DNA of 64,000 nucleotides from Rhodocyclaceae bacterium (GCA_023150275.1 JAKLLG010000005.1:124001-188000), one strand, 5' to 3'; counted from the first letter of the stretch, positions 53,984 to 64,000 are shown. Numbers and translations: made by a program. Notes: a model not told the origin generated them from the sequence alone.

Positions 53984-55764
53984 ATCCGCGAGCCAATGCC
54001 AGATTGCTCCTGTGCGGAGCCGCGCTCCTGCTCGGCGCCTGCGCCACCCCGATGCGACAGCCTGGTGTCACCTTCGATCGCGTCAGCCAGGAAATGAAGG
54101 ATGCCGCGGCCTCCGGCAAGCCGGCCGGTAGTGATGCGATCAACCAGGCGATGATGCCGCCGCTCGATCCGGGGGCGCCGCAGGCGGGCACCGAGCATCG
54201 TTTCGACCTGGTGGTGAATGGTGCCCCGGCGTCACAGGTGTTCATGGCCATCGTTTCGGGTACCCGTTTCTCGATGCTGGTACCACCCGAAGTGGGCGGA
54301 ACGATTTCGCTCAATCTCAAGAACGTGACTGTTCGCGAGGCGCTGGAAACGATCCGCGATCTCTATGGCTACGACTTCACGGTCAAGGGAACGCGCATCT
54401 TCATCCAGCCGAACACGATGCAGACCCGCATCTTCCAGATCAACTACCTGTCCGGGCGTCGCCAGGGCGTCACCGATACGCGCGTGACATCGAGCTCGCC
54501 GAGCGTGGTCAACCCGGGAGGTTCCAGTGGCGGCTCCGGCGGCACGACGACCGCGGCGCCCGCGCCCGCACCCTCGACGCCGGGAGCGCCCGGCCAATTG
54601 AGTACGTCGGCAGCCGACAGTTCGCGCGTGCAGACGCGCAGCGATGCTGATTTCTGGACCGATCTCGGCAACGCACTGCGCACCATCGTTGGCAGCGGCG
54701 ACGGGCGCAGCGTGATCATCAGCCCGCATTCGGGCGTGGCGCTCGTCAAGGGAATGCCGGCTGACATTCGCGCGGTGGAGAACTACCTGAAGGCGACGCA
54801 GCTGATCGTCGAGCGGCAAGTCATGCTGGAAGCGAAAATCGTCGAGGTGCAGCTGTCCGAGTCTTACCAGACGGGCGTGAACTGGGCGCATTTCGGCGGC
54901 AGCAACAATCGCTTCGCGTACGGAACGGTGTCACCGGGAACCTCGCTGAACACGACCGGCGCGATTACCGGACCCGCTGGCGGAATCACCGGTTCATCGG
55001 GTGTTGGCCTCGCTGCTCCGAGCACCACGGTTACGGCCACTGCTGGCGCCGCCGGCGCACTGGCTGCCAATGCCCTCGGCAAGGGCTTCTTCGGCCTTGC
55101 GCTGCAGACCGCCAACTTTGCGGCGCTGCTGTCCTTCCTCGAATCGCAGGGCGATGTGCAGGTGCTGTCCAGCCCGCGCGTGGCGACGATCAACAACCAG
55201 AAGGCGGTGCTCAAGGTTGGCACGGACGATTACTACGTGACCAACATCAGTACCTCGACCACGGCCAGCGGAAGCAGTACCGTGACCACGCCGACGATCA
55301 CGCTGCAGCCCTTCTTCTCCGGCGTCGCGCTCGACGTCACGCCGCAGATGGATGACGAGGGCAACGTCCTCCTGCACGTCCATCCCTCGGTCACCGTGGT
55401 ACAGGAAAAGACCAAGACGGTCGACCTCGGTACGCTGGGCGTTTTCTCGCTGCCGCTGGCATCCTCGTCGATCAACGAGACCGATGCCGTGGTGCGTGTT
55501 CAGGACGGCTACATCGTGGCCATCGGCGGTCTGATGAGCCAGGAGCAGGCGCGTGACCACAACGGACTCGCCGGTGCCTCGTCGACGCCCGGCATCGGCG
55601 CGCTGTTCGGCCAGCGCGGCGGTCTGCTGCGCAAGCGTGAGATCGTCGTGCTGATCAAACCAACCATCATCCAGAACGAACAGAGCTGGAAGCAGGATCT
55701 GCTCGATACCAGCGGACGCATCGAGAAGCTTGACCCGCGAACGCGCATTCCACGCAGCGAATAG
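53980..55764 (+). CDS. mshL: MSHA outer-membrane secretin MshL
   Basis: Secretin of 594 residues. A lipoprotein-type signal ends at LLGAC (Cys21 region). The N-terminal STN/secretin domains (about 75-290) contain VPPEVGGTISLNLKNVTVREALETI. A Ser/Gly/Pro linker lies at about 175-215. The secretin beta-barrel domain is at about 385-570, with VQVLSSPRVATINNQKAVLKVG, DVTPQMDDEGNVLLHVHPSVT and VVRVQDGYIVAIGGLM. It forms the pilus exit channel. Confidence 0.94.
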   Translation: MNPRANARLLLCGAALLLGACATPMRQPGVTFDRVSQEMKDAAASGKPAGSDAINQAMMPPLDPGAPQAGTEHRFDLVVNGAPASQVFMAIVSGTRFSMLVPPEVGGTISLNLKNVTVREALETIRDLYGYDFTVKGTRIFIQPNTMQTRIFQINYLSGRRQGVTDTRVTSSSPSVVNPGGSSGGSGGTTTAAPAPAPSTPGAPGQLSTSAADSSRVQTRSDADFWTDLGNALRTIVGSGDGRSVIISPHSGVALVKGMPADIRAVENYLKATQLIVERQVMLEAKIVEVQLSESYQTGVNWAHFGGSNNRFAYGTVSPGTSLNTTGAITGPAGGITGSSGVGLAAPSTTVTATAGAAGALAANALGKGFFGLALQTANFAALLSFLESQGDVQVLSSPRVATINNQKAVLKVGTDDYYVTNISTSTTASGSSTVTTPTITLQPFFSGVALDVTPQMDDEGNVLLHVHPSVTVVQEKTKTVDLGTLGVFSLPLASSSINETDAVVRVQDGYIVAIGGLMSQEQARDHNGLAGASSTPGIGALFGQRGGLLRKREIVVLIKPTIIQNEQSWKQDLLDTSGRIEKLDPRTRIPRSE

Positions 55765-55778
55765 AAGGAACGACGCCT

Positions 55779-56606
55779 TTGTACCTGCAGCATTTCGGTC
55801 TCAACGAATTTCCGTTCGGCATCACGCCCGACACGAGTTTCGTCTTTTCCGCGCAGGGGCATCAGGAAGCACTCAATACCTTGTTGGTCGCCCTGCAGTG
55901 CGGCGAAGGTTTCGTCAAGATCACCGGCGAGGTTGGCACCGGCAAGACACTGCTCTGCCGGCGCCTGCTGCAGACGCTCGGCGACGGGGCCGTGACGGCC
56001 TATTTGCCGAATCCGAATCTCGAACCGCAGACCCTGCTGCTGGCACTGGCGGAGGAGTTGCGCATCGACGATGCTGCCAACCTCGACCAATACCACCTGT
56101 TGCGCCGGATCAATCGCGCCCTGCTTGATTTTGCCCGCAGCGGCAAGCGCGTCGTGCTTTGCATTGACGAGGCGCAGGCGATGCCGCTGGATACGCTGGA
56201 AGCACTTCGTCTTGTGTCTAACCTTGAAACCGAAAAACGCAAGCTGATCCAGATCGTTCTTTTCGGGCAGCCGGAACTGGACGAAAAGCTCGCCAATCCG
56301 GTCGTGCGTCAGCTGCTGCAACGGATCACCTTTCACCAGCGCCTGCAGGGGCTGGACCGGGAGGAAATTGCCCTCTACCTGCAGCATCGGATGCGGGTGG
56401 CTGGCTATCGCGGCGAGCCGCTGTTCTCGCCGGGCGCCCTGCGCGCCTTGCGTCGTGCCACCGGGGGTACGCCGCGATTGATCAACGTATTGGCCCACAA
56501 GTCGCTGATGTCGGCCTTCGGGGAGGGGCGGCAGGTCGTGAAGTTCCAGCACGTGAAGGGGGCGGCGCAGGACACCGAAGGTGCGCGCTCAGCGGGATGG
56601 TGGTGA
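55779..56606 (+). CDS. mshM: MSHA biogenesis ATPase MshM (ExeA-like)
   Basis: AAA-type ATPase of 275 residues. It begins MYLQHFGLNEFPFGITPDTSFVF, then Walker A GEVGTGKT, Walker B VVLCIDEAQ and the ATGGTPRLINVLAHKSLMSA sensor region, as in ExeA/MshM proteins that help assemble the secretin. The start is TTG 55779, preceded by AAGGAA. It ends one base before mshN. Confidence 0.92.
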   Translation: MYLQHFGLNEFPFGITPDTSFVFSAQGHQEALNTLLVALQCGEGFVKITGEVGTGKTLLCRRLLQTLGDGAVTAYLPNPNLEPQTLLLALAEELRIDDAANLDQYHLLRRINRALLDFARSGKRVVLCIDEAQAMPLDTLEALRLVSNLETEKRKLIQIVLFGQPELDEKLANPVVRQLLQRITFHQRLQGLDREEIALYLQHRMRVAGYRGEPLFSPGALRALRRATGGTPRLINVLAHKSLMSAFGEGRQVVKFQHVKGAAQDTEGARSAGWW

Positions 56607-56607
56607 G

Positions 56608-57792
56608 ATGAGCCTGATCAACCAGATGCTGAAGGACCTCGATGCCCGTCACGAAGGCGAGGTACGGGGAAAACTGCATCGCGAAGTGCGCCCTTTGCCC
56701 GCGGCAGATGCGAACCGCGGATTGCGTGTTGCGATCATGGCGCTGCTCGCGCTCGCGCTGCTGGCAGCGCTGTGGTGGGCTTATCAGCGTACGGCTGCAA
56801 ACCATCCTGTCGCGCCCGTTATCGTGGCCGAGGCCGTGGCGCCTGCGCCTGCACCCGTGCAGCCGGGTACTCCGCAACCGGTAGCCGAGGTGTTGGCGCC
56901 GCCAGCGGCGCCGGCGGCACCGGTGCCTGCGGTGTCTCCGGCCACGACCGAAACCCCCGCAGCGGCGCCCGCGACCATGCCGCTCGACGAGGCAAGCGGA
57001 TTGAAGCTGTCTGCCGCACTTGAGCGCCTGCCGGAAGAATCGCCCGTTGCGCAGACGCCGGCGAAGCCGGTCCGGTCGCCGCCAGTACGCGACGCCCGCG
57101 CGGATGGCGCGCTGGAGAAGGCGGCCGCAACACAAGCCGGAAAAACAACCGACAAGACGGCGAAGGCCGAGCCGGCGACGAAGCTTGATACAGCGCCCGC
57201 TCGCGTAGAAAAGCAGCCGGCAGCCCGCAGCGAGCGCGAACGCTCCGAAACGGACTACCGTCGAGCGCTTGCGCTGGTGAATGGCGCGCGCGTGGCCGAG
57301 GCGACCGATCTGTTGCTCGACGTGTTGCGCCGGGATGGCGGGCACACTGCTTCTCGCCAGTTGCTGGCGCGCCTCCTCATCGAGCAACGTCGGCTCGACG
57401 AGGCCTACGCCATTCTCGCCGAGGGCGTTGCATTGCAACCGGGGCAGGTTGGCTGGGCGATGACGCTGGCACGGCTGCAGGTTGAGCGCGGCGATCTTTC
57501 AGGCGCAGCCCGCACCCTGCAGGGGGCGCAGGAGTATGCGCGCGGCAATGCCGACTATCTGGGCTTTGCCGGGCATGTGCACTACCGGCTGGGTGACTAT
57601 CGCACTGCCAGCGAGCGCTATCAGGGCGCGGTACGTATTGCGCCCAACGAAGGGCGCTGGTGGCTTGGCCTGGGTCTTGCGCTGGAAGCCGAACAGCGTA
57701 TCGCCGAGGCCCGCGACGCATTCCTGCGTGCTCGCGCCACCGGCACGCTCAACGCCGACCTGCTCGCACTCGTCGATCAGAAGCTGCGCTGA
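56608..57792 (+). CDS. mshN: MSHA biogenesis protein MshN (TPR)
   Basis: Bitopic protein of 394 residues. MSLINQMLKDLDARHE is the MshN N-terminal signature. TM is at about 48-66, followed by a long Pro/Ala/Thr-rich periplasmic linker (70-210) and TPR repeats (about 215-390). It probably scaffolds the assembly complex with MshM. The 3' end overlaps the convergent Wzy/PglL-type gene by 16 bp. Confidence 0.92.
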   Translation: MSLINQMLKDLDARHEGEVRGKLHREVRPLPAADANRGLRVAIMALLALALLAALWWAYQRTAANHPVAPVIVAEAVAPAPAPVQPGTPQPVAEVLAPPAAPAAPVPAVSPATTETPAAAPATMPLDEASGLKLSAALERLPEESPVAQTPAKPVRSPPVRDARADGALEKAAATQAGKTTDKTAKAEPATKLDTAPARVEKQPAARSERERSETDYRRALALVNGARVAEATDLLLDVLRRDGGHTASRQLLARLLIEQRRLDEAYAILAEGVALQPGQVGWAMTLARLQVERGDLSGAARTLQGAQEYARGNADYLGFAGHVHYRLGDYRTASERYQGAVRIAPNEGRWWLGLGLALEAEQRIAEARDAFLRARATGTLNADLLALVDQKLR

Positions 57793-59498
57793 ACGCAGCA
57801 TCGCTCCATGAACACGCGCAGATCCGGCTCTTGCCGGGCCGCCTCGCCAAGCAGCGCGAGGGCGTGTGCCTGTTCGCCTGGGTAGGCGAGCGCCGCCCTC
57901 TGCCACTGACGCAGCGCCTCCGCTTCCTTCCCTGCCAGCCACAGCAAGGCTGCGTGGCGATAGACCGCGCCACGAATCGGTGAGAAATGCTGCGCCTCTT
58001 TCATCAGCGCCAATCTTCCTGCGAGTTCCTCGCTATCGAGCGGCATGCGGCTGGCGAACTGCAATGCCGCGTAGGGCCGCAGCAGAGAACGTAAGTAGAT
58101 ATGTCTCAAGGCCGCATGCTGTGCCTCTGCCGCGATTGCGCGGCCATCGGCGTTGCGCCCGTTGGCTGCCTCCTCAAGTTGAACGTAGTCACGTCGCAGT
58201 CCCGCGAGGATCGCGAAACCGGCGAGGCAGAGGCCGCCCAGAACGATACGGTGGCGGGGTGCGACTGGCAGCCGCCATTGCCCGTTGTCGACCAGTGTGA
58301 TCATGAGTGCTGCGATCGCGAGGAAATTTGCATACCAAAGCGGATACTCGAGCAGCGAGTGGATGCCGAGCACGAGCAGGACGCCGCTCGCCAGCTTCGT
58401 CGCATCGTCGATGCGCTGGCGCAGGCCGCGGACGAGAAGGGCGCCTCCCGCCGCGAGAAGTGCCAGTCCGACAAGGCCAAACTCTGCCGCGAATTCGGTC
58501 AGCAGATTGTGCGAATGCTCGGGAATTCCGGCGCCGTTGATCGGGTGGCTTTCGATGCGCAGGAAAAACAAGCGCGAGAAGCTGTCGAAGCCGGCGCCCA
58601 ACAGGGGATGGTCCGAGAAGATATCGAGCGCAGCGCGCCACAGTGTTGCCCGGACAGGATCGTAGGAACCCTGTACCGCTAGCCGCTGTGCCGTTGCGAG
58701 GCTGCCGCTGTCCATTGTCCCGATCATCCACTGCAGCACCAGCAGCAGCGCTGGCAGAACGGCCGCGAGCGTCAGCCAGCGCCGCCGATCGCCATCCGGC
58801 CGTGCCCGGCTGCAGAGCAGCAGCCACAGTGTCAGTGCGCCGGTGTAGAGATAGACGCTGCGCGAGCCGGACATCAGCGACAGACCGATCAGTGCGGGGA
58901 GTGTGATCAACAGGAACAGCGCATGCATGCGTCGCGTCGCGGCCAGCCAGCAGGCCGCGGCAATGCCGATCCACAGGTAGTCGGCGAAATTGTTTGGCTG
59001 TGCGACATTACCCTTGATCGTCTGGCTGGGAAATATCCACGGCATTCCCAGCCATGGCGCCCAGTGCTGTAGCGCGCCGGTAAAGGCAAGCAGCAGCGCG
59101 CCGGCAAGCAGCGCGCCGGCAAGCAATTCCGAAGTCCGGGCGCGTCCGAGATGATCGGCGATGGAGCGCGTCACGAGCATCAGCAGGAAGGTCCAGACGA
59201 GGTAGAGTGAGGCGACCAGTCTGCTCTCGAAACGAATGTCGAAGTCGACAGCGGCCTGCAGCCACAGCGCGCCGACGAGTGCAAGCGGTAGCGTTGCTGT
59301 GTGCGGCACATGCCACGAGCGATTGCGCGCAAGCGCCAGCGTCAGGGTCGCAGCCAGACCGAGCGCGCCGGACAGCCATTCCTGATGGAAGGTGGGAATT
59401 GGCAGATGATGATGGGCGCCGAGGAACGGCAGCGTGATCGCGAGCGCCAGCAATAGAAGCGCAAGAGCGGACGATGGTCGGAAAGGCGGGGCGATCAT
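57777..59498 (-). CDS. Wzy/PglL-type O-antigen ligase or pilin O-oligosaccharyltransferase
   Basis: Polytopic inner-membrane protein of 573 residues with about 12 hydrophobic segments and a long C-terminal region. GNVAQPNNFADYL in the first half, PEHSHNLLTEFAAEFGLVG (catalytic His region) and HSLLEYPLWYANFLAIAALM match the PglL/Wzy_C pattern. PglL-type enzymes move lipid-linked glycans onto pilins and other exported proteins. Being adjacent to the MSHA locus, it is a candidate pilin glycosyltransferase, but O-antigen ligase is an alternative. No other glycan genes are in the window. Confidence 0.85.
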   Translation of the reverse strand: MIAPPFRPSSALALLLLALAITLPFLGAHHHLPIPTFHQEWLSGALGLAATLTLALARNRSWHVPHTATLPLALVGALWLQAAVDFDIRFESRLVASLYLVWTFLLMLVTRSIADHLGRARTSELLAGALLAGALLLAFTGALQHWAPWLGMPWIFPSQTIKGNVAQPNNFADYLWIGIAAACWLAATRRMHALFLLITLPALIGLSLMSGSRSVYLYTGALTLWLLLCSRARPDGDRRRWLTLAAVLPALLLVLQWMIGTMDSGSLATAQRLAVQGSYDPVRATLWRAALDIFSDHPLLGAGFDSFSRLFFLRIESHPINGAGIPEHSHNLLTEFAAEFGLVGLALLAAGGALLVRGLRQRIDDATKLASGVLLVLGIHSLLEYPLWYANFLAIAALMITLVDNGQWRLPVAPRHRIVLGGLCLAGFAILAGLRRDYVQLEEAANGRNADGRAIAAEAQHAALRHIYLRSLLRPYAALQFASRMPLDSEELAGRLALMKEAQHFSPIRGAVYRHAALLWLAGKEAEALRQWQRAALAYPGEQAHALALLGEAARQEPDLRVFMERCCVQRSF

Positions 59499-59545
59499 CC
59501 GGAAGTCGGCGCGCTTTGGGGATTTGGAAGAATCGCCATTCTGCC

Positions 59546-60256
59546 CTAGTCGAGTAGTGTGCGGGCCACGGCGAGAACAGTCACTGACTCAGCGCCGTGC
59601 AGCCGCAGCGTGCGCGCACACTCGCTCACGCTGGCACCAGTGGTGACCACATCGTCCACTAGCAGGACGTGCAGCCCGCTGAAATCGGTGTTGCAGGCAA
59701 AGGCGTTCTTCAGGTTGCGGCGGCGCTGCAGTAGCGTGAGCCCTTCCTGCGGCGCGGTATCCCGGTTGCGCACGCAGCTTGTCGCGGAGAGACGGACGCC
59801 GGTGTGTCGCGCCAGCGGCCGGGCAATTTCCAGTGCCTGATTGAAGCCACGCTCGCGCAGGCGCTGCGGATGCAGCGGCATCGGCACGATCAGGTCGCAG
59901 GCCAATCCATCGGCGACGCGAGTGAGTTGCTCGCCGAACCAGCGAGCGAGTGCCAACTGATGGCCATATTTCAGCTGCTGCAGCATGCGGTCGACCGGAA
60001 AGGCGTAGGGAAAGCAGGCGAGCAGCCGCTCGAAGTGCGGCGGGTGGCGCAGGCAGCGCCCGCAGGTTTCGCCGCTGCTGGTGGGCAGTGCGCAGTGCGG
60101 GCATGTTGGCGCGGGCATCCGGGGCAACTCGGCGGCGCAGGTCGGACAGAGCAGCGTGCCGCCGGCCGGTGCGGCACAGAGCAGGCAATCCTGCGGCATC
60201 ACGGCATCGAGTACGCGCCGCCCGGCAGCCCCGAGCTTTTCCGCTAGAATTGACAT
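59546..60256 (-). CDS. comF: ComF family phosphoribosyltransferase-like protein
   Basis: Protein of 236 residues. The N-terminal double zinc finger has CLLC, CPTC, CPHC and CGRC pairs. The phosphoribosyltransferase fold carries the PRPP motif [18 protein letters not shown]. ComF acts in natural transformation in some bacteria, bridging DNA uptake and recombination; in others its role is unclear. ATG 60256 is used; TTG 60274 is upstream. It is divergent from bioB. Confidence 0.92.
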   Translation of the reverse strand: MSILAEKLGAAGRRVLDAVMPQDCLLCAAPAGGTLLCPTCAAELPRMPAPTCPHCALPTSSGETCGRCLRHPPHFERLLACFPYAFPVDRMLQQLKYGHQLALARWFGEQLTRVADGLACDLIVPMPLHPQRLRERGFNQALEIARPLARHTGVRLSATSCVRNRDTAPQEGLTLLQRRRNLKNAFACNTDFSGLHVLLVDDVVTTGASVSECARTLRLHGAESVTVLAVARTLLD

Positions 60257-60309
60257 TTGAACCGGTTTCGGCAATTATTCATAATTATGAGCCGTACGCT
60301 GCGGTACGG
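60250..60309 (+). promoter_or_regulatory. Divergent comF/bioB promoter region with two inverted repeats
   Basis: A perfect TTGACA lies at 60250-60255, with AATTAT 17 bp downstream (60273-60278). AATTAT-TC-ATAATT (60273-60286) is a perfect 14-bp palindrome on the -10, and CCGTAC-GCTGCG-GTACGG (60292-60309) is a second hairpin. These could be the operator and leader of bioB, but neither matches the long BirA box. Confidence 0.4.
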
Positions 60310-60384
60310 ATCGCTCTTCCAAAACATGCGGATCGCATTGTTTTCATTGATCTATTCCGCAGCACCATCTATCAGGTGACCCCC

Positions 60385-61395
60385 ATGAATGCCATTCCGC
60401 AAGCGATACCCGCCTGTTCCTCGCAGCCCGCCGCACAGCCTGTTTCCGATGATGCAAGCACCAGCAAGACGTGGTCGGTCGCCGAGATCGAAGCCCTCTT
60501 CGCGCTGCCGTTCATGGATCTGGTGTGGCGCGCGCAAGAGGTGCATCGCCAGCATTTCGATGCCAACGAGATTCAACGCTCGACGCTGCTTTCGGTCAAG
60601 ACCGGCGGCTGTTCGGAGGATTGCGGCTACTGCTCGCAGTCGGCGCGCAACAAGGCGGAGCTGGAGCGCGAGAAGCTGCTGCCGGTGGCGGACGTCGTTG
60701 CCGCTGCCCGGGCCGCCAAGGACAAGGGCGCCTCGCGCTTCTGCATGGGCGCCGCCTGGCGTGGCCCCAAGGACAAGGATCTGGAACCGCTGCTGGAGAT
60801 GATCCGCGAGGTGAAGGCGCTTGGCATGCAGACCTGCGTCACGCTGGGCATGCTCAAGGAAGGGCAGGCGGAAAAGCTCGCTGAGGCGGGGCTGAATTAC
60901 TACAACCACAACCTCGACACGGCCGCCGAGTTCTACGCCAACGTGATCACCACGCACACGCAGCAGGACCGTATCGACACCATCGGCGAAGTGCGCAAGG
61001 CCGGCATCAACGTCTGCTCGGGCGGCATCATCGGCATGGGCGAATCGCGCCGTAACCGCGCCGCGCTGATTGCGCAACTCGCCAACCTGAATCCGGCGCC
61101 GGAATCGGTGCCGATCAACAATCTCGTCGCCATCCCCGGCACGCCGATGGCTGGCGTCAAGGGCGTGGACAACTTCGAGTTCGTGCGTACCATTGCCGCG
61201 GCCCGCATCACCATGCCGACCTCGTTCGTCCGCCTGTCCGCCGGGCGCGAGGCGATGAGCGAGGAGATGCAGGCGCTCTGCTTCCTTGCCGGCGCCAACT
61301 CGATGTTCTACGGCGACAAGCTGCTGACCACCGGCAACCCCGATGTCAGCCGCGATGAGGCGCTGTTCGAGAAGCTCGGCCTGCGGGCGATCTGA
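60385..61395 (+). CDS. bioB: Biotin synthase
   Basis: Radical-SAM enzyme of 336 residues that inserts sulfur into dethiobiotin. The CxxxCxxC motif is [40 protein letters not shown] and the C-terminal [15 protein letters not shown] are conserved. It binds a [4Fe-4S] and a [2Fe-2S] cluster. ATG 60385 has AGGTGA upstream. bioC follows three bases after the stop. Confidence 0.97.
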   Translation: MNAIPQAIPACSSQPAAQPVSDDASTSKTWSVAEIEALFALPFMDLVWRAQEVHRQHFDANEIQRSTLLSVKTGGCSEDCGYCSQSARNKAELEREKLLPVADVVAAARAAKDKGASRFCMGAAWRGPKDKDLEPLLEMIREVKALGMQTCVTLGMLKEGQAEKLAEAGLNYYNHNLDTAAEFYANVITTHTQQDRIDTIGEVRKAGINVCSGGIIGMGESRRNRAALIAQLANLNPAPESVPINNLVAIPGTPMAGVKGVDNFEFVRTIAAARITMPTSFVRLSAGREAMSEEMQALCFLAGANSMFYGDKLLTTGNPDVSRDEALFEKLGLRAI

Positions 61396-61398
61396 TGC

Positions 61399-62283
61399 AT
61401 GGCCGCACCTGACGCACGCTTCGTCGATGCGCGCCAGGTGCGGCGCAATTTTTCCCGCGTCGCCGCGGGCTACGAGAACGCATCTTTCCTCACGCGCGAA
61501 GTCGATCGGCGCATGCTCGATCGCCTCGACTACGTGCGCATCGAACCGCAGCGCATTCTCGATCTCGGTTGCGCCAGCGGCGCCAGCCTGAATGCCCTGC
61601 GCGAGCGCTACCGCGATGCGCAACTGATCGGCGCCGACTTCACGCTGCCCATGCTGCGCGCGGCGCAGCGGGAAAAATCCTTTCTCTCGCGGATGCTGCC
61701 GTTTCTGCGGCCGCAGTCGACGGCGCTGGTGGCCGCCGATGCCGAGGCGCAGCCTTTCGCCCGCGCGCAATTCGGTCTCGTTTGGTCAAACCTGCTGCTG
61801 CACTGGCTGAACGAACCGCGCCCGACCTTGCGCGAGGTGCATCGCACGCTGGAAGTCGGCGGCCTGTTCATGTTCTCCACCTTCGGCCCCGACACGCTGC
61901 GCGAACTGCGGCAGGCCTTTGGCGATGGCGATGCGCACACGCAGCGCTTCACCGACATGCACGACATCGGCGACATGCTCGTCGAGTGCGGCTTTGCCGA
62001 TCCGGTGATGGACATGGAGGTGCTGACGCTCACCTACGCCAGCGTGGACGATCTGCTCAGCGAACTGCGCGCTGCCGGCGAATCCTGCGCGATGACCGCG
62101 CGGCGCAAGGGCCTCGCGGGCCGCGCGCTCTGGCAGCAGGTGCGCGACGCCTACGCAAGGCTCGCTGACGAGGGCCGCATTCCGGCAACCGTCGAGGTGA
62201 TCTACGGCCACGCCTGGAAGGGTGAACCGAAAAAAACCGACGATGGCCGCGCCATCGTGCGCTTCGAACGGCGGCCTAAATGA
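61399..62283 (+). CDS. bioC: Malonyl-ACP O-methyltransferase BioC
   Basis: Methylates malonyl-ACP to start pimelate synthesis for biotin. The protein has 294 residues. It begins with VRRNFSRVAAGYENASFLTREVDRRML, then the SAM motif ILDLGCASGASLNAL, ADAEAQPFA and LRQAFGDGDAHTQRFTDMHDIGDMLV, typical of betaproteobacterial BioC. It forms an operon with bioB; the stop overlaps a small downstream gene by ATGA. Confidence 0.94.
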   Translation: MAAPDARFVDARQVRRNFSRVAAGYENASFLTREVDRRMLDRLDYVRIEPQRILDLGCASGASLNALRERYRDAQLIGADFTLPMLRAAQREKSFLSRMLPFLRPQSTALVAADAEAQPFARAQFGLVWSNLLLHWLNEPRPTLREVHRTLEVGGLFMFSTFGPDTLRELRQAFGDGDAHTQRFTDMHDIGDMLVECGFADPVMDMEVLTLTYASVDDLLSELRAAGESCAMTARRKGLAGRALWQQVRDAYARLADEGRIPATVEVIYGHAWKGEPKKTDDGRAIVRFERRPK

Positions 62284-62435
62284 AGGCCGCACGCCGGCTG
62301 CGACCGCGCAATCCGGTGGCTGTGCAACCGCTCTTGAAGAAGGGTGGCGCGCACCAGCGCAAGGACGACAAGGCGTCCCGCGCGCGGCAGAAGGTCGCCC
62401 TGCGCCGCCGCCTGCGCGACGACGCTAGCGAATGA
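62280..62435 (+). CDS. Small very basic protein downstream of bioC
   Basis: Predicted 51-residue protein starting MKAARRLRPRNPVAVQPLL. It overlaps bioC by ATGA, the same coupling used elsewhere in the window. About one third of residues are Arg or Lys, with KKGGAHQRKDDKASRARQK in the centre. No TM is present. Its 3' end overlaps msrQ by 11 bp on the opposite strand. It looks like a nucleic-acid- or ribosome-associated microprotein. Similar small basic proteins are recalled from betaproteobacteria, but no function is known. Confidence 0.6.
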   Translation: MKAARRLRPRNPVAVQPLLKKGGAHQRKDDKASRARQKVALRRRLRDDASE

Positions 62436-63074
62436 AACGGATCGGCTGCACCTTTGGCGCCGGTCGCAAGGCCCCCCGCGGCTGATAGCGGCGCATGCGC
62501 TCGCGCGCCCGCCAGCCGAGCAACGCGACGACCGCCGCTGTATAAAGCAGCGGCCACTGGATCGCGGTGATCTTCACCAGCCAGAAATAATGCACGCAGG
62601 CGAGAATGGCGATGCCGTAGACGCTGCGGTGCAGCTCCTGCCAGCGCCGCCCACCCAGCCAGCGGATCGCCGCATTGAATGAGGTGGCGGCAAGCGGAAT
62701 CATCAGCACGAAGGCGGCGAACCCAACGGTGACGAAGGGTCGCTTGAGCACATCGCGCATCATCTCGCCAAGGTCGAAGGCGTGATCGAAGCCGGTGAAG
62801 GCGAGAAAGTGCAAGGTCCCGTAGAAGAAGGTGAACAGGCCAAGCATGCGCCGCAGGCGCAGGAGCCAGTGCTGGCCGGTGATGGCGCGCAGCGGCGTGA
62901 TCGCGAGCGTGAGCAGCAGAAAGTTGAAGGTCCAGTCGCCGGTAGCGTGCGTCAGCGTTTCCACCGGATTGGCGCCGAGGGCGTTGTGCCCCGCGCGCCA
63001 CGCGAGCTGCGCGGCCGGCGCCAGTGCGGCGATGAAGACCGTGCCCTTGAGCAGCGTAATCTGACGGTTTTCCA

Positions 63075-63075
<1 letters not shown>
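62425..63075 (-). CDS. msrQ: Haem-binding membrane subunit MsrQ
   Basis: Inner-membrane b-haem protein of 216 residues with about six TM helices. It passes electrons to the periplasmic methionine sulfoxide reductase MsrP. HATGDWTFNFLLLTLAITPLR, RRMLGLFTFFYGTLHFLAF and WQELHRSVYGIAILACVHYFW place the haem-ligand histidines. ATG 63075 shares one base with the msrP stop (TGATG). Confidence 0.95.

Positions 63076-64000
<925 letters not shown>

Noticed and set aside
60250..60309. BirA operator at bioB
   Set aside because: The palindromes are short and lack the conserved TTGTAAACC-type half-sites, so a BirA box is not supported.

Overview
The window is a high-GC chromosomal segment of a betaproteobacterium. 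Gene content and order fit best with the Rhodocyclales: hemCDXY, hemF, dusB-fis-purH-purD, envC-ctpA-moeB, yibN-grxC-secB-gpsA, bioB-bioC and a complete MSHA-type pilus locus. The taxonomic call is inference from gene families and synteny, not from a marker-gene search. No rRNA, tRNA, CRISPR array, prophage or transposase gene was seen.

Layout. Positions 1-5.4 kb hold an AlgR-like LytTR regulator (its first base lies just outside the window), an MscS-type channel with a cyclic-nucleotide-binding domain, a NarL/Cache-kinase two-component pair on the minus strand, a small orphan gene and a TPMT-like methyltransferase. Positions 5.5-10.8 kb are haem genes (hemC, hemD, hemX, hemY, then hemF convergent), with a small zinc-ribbon-like gene. 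Positions 10.8-15.8 kb (minus strand) carry dusB, fis, purH, purD and a lower-GC NYN/PIN-like gene; a long palindrome separates purH from purD. Positions 16-24.6 kb carry a low-complexity membrane protein, thyA-pgi-folA (minus), a universal stress protein, a large uncharacterised protein with a PilZ-like end, darP-mogA (minus) and pmbA. Positions 24.9-28.8 kb encode a TakP-like TRAP transporter whose binding-protein gene converges on dctQM. Positions 29-33.7 kb carry a histidine phosphatase, glyA, nrdR, ribD, moeB and an unknown gene. Positions 33.7-40.3 kb carry ctpA and envC (minus), an ArsR repressor with the cysteine spacing of SqrR/BigR, a 143-bp palindromic MITE-like element, then yibN, grxC, secB, an SH3 protein, gpsA and trmL (minus).

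The most distinctive region is 40.4-59.5 kb, a full MSHA-type IV pilus system: mshE, mshG, a pilin-like gene, two consecutive MshA-like pilins, mshC, D, O, P, Q, then mshI, a PilN-like gene, mshJ, K, L, M, N. A convergent Wzy/PglL-type gene follows and may encode a pilin O-oligosaccharyltransferase. MshE carries two tandem copies of the c-di-GMP-binding MshEN motif. The first MshA-like pilin has a CRP-type inverted repeat at about -41.5 of an extended -10 promoter. A strong terminator follows the second pilin, and mshC appears frameshifted in its leader peptide. A second promoter with an overlapping inverted repeat precedes mshI. The window ends with comF (minus), bioB, bioC, a 51-codon basic small gene, and msrQ-msrP (minus; msrP is cut by the window edge).

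Starts were set from Shine-Dalgarno spacing, stop/start overlaps and family N-termini. Regulatory sites were read by eye and remain predictions.
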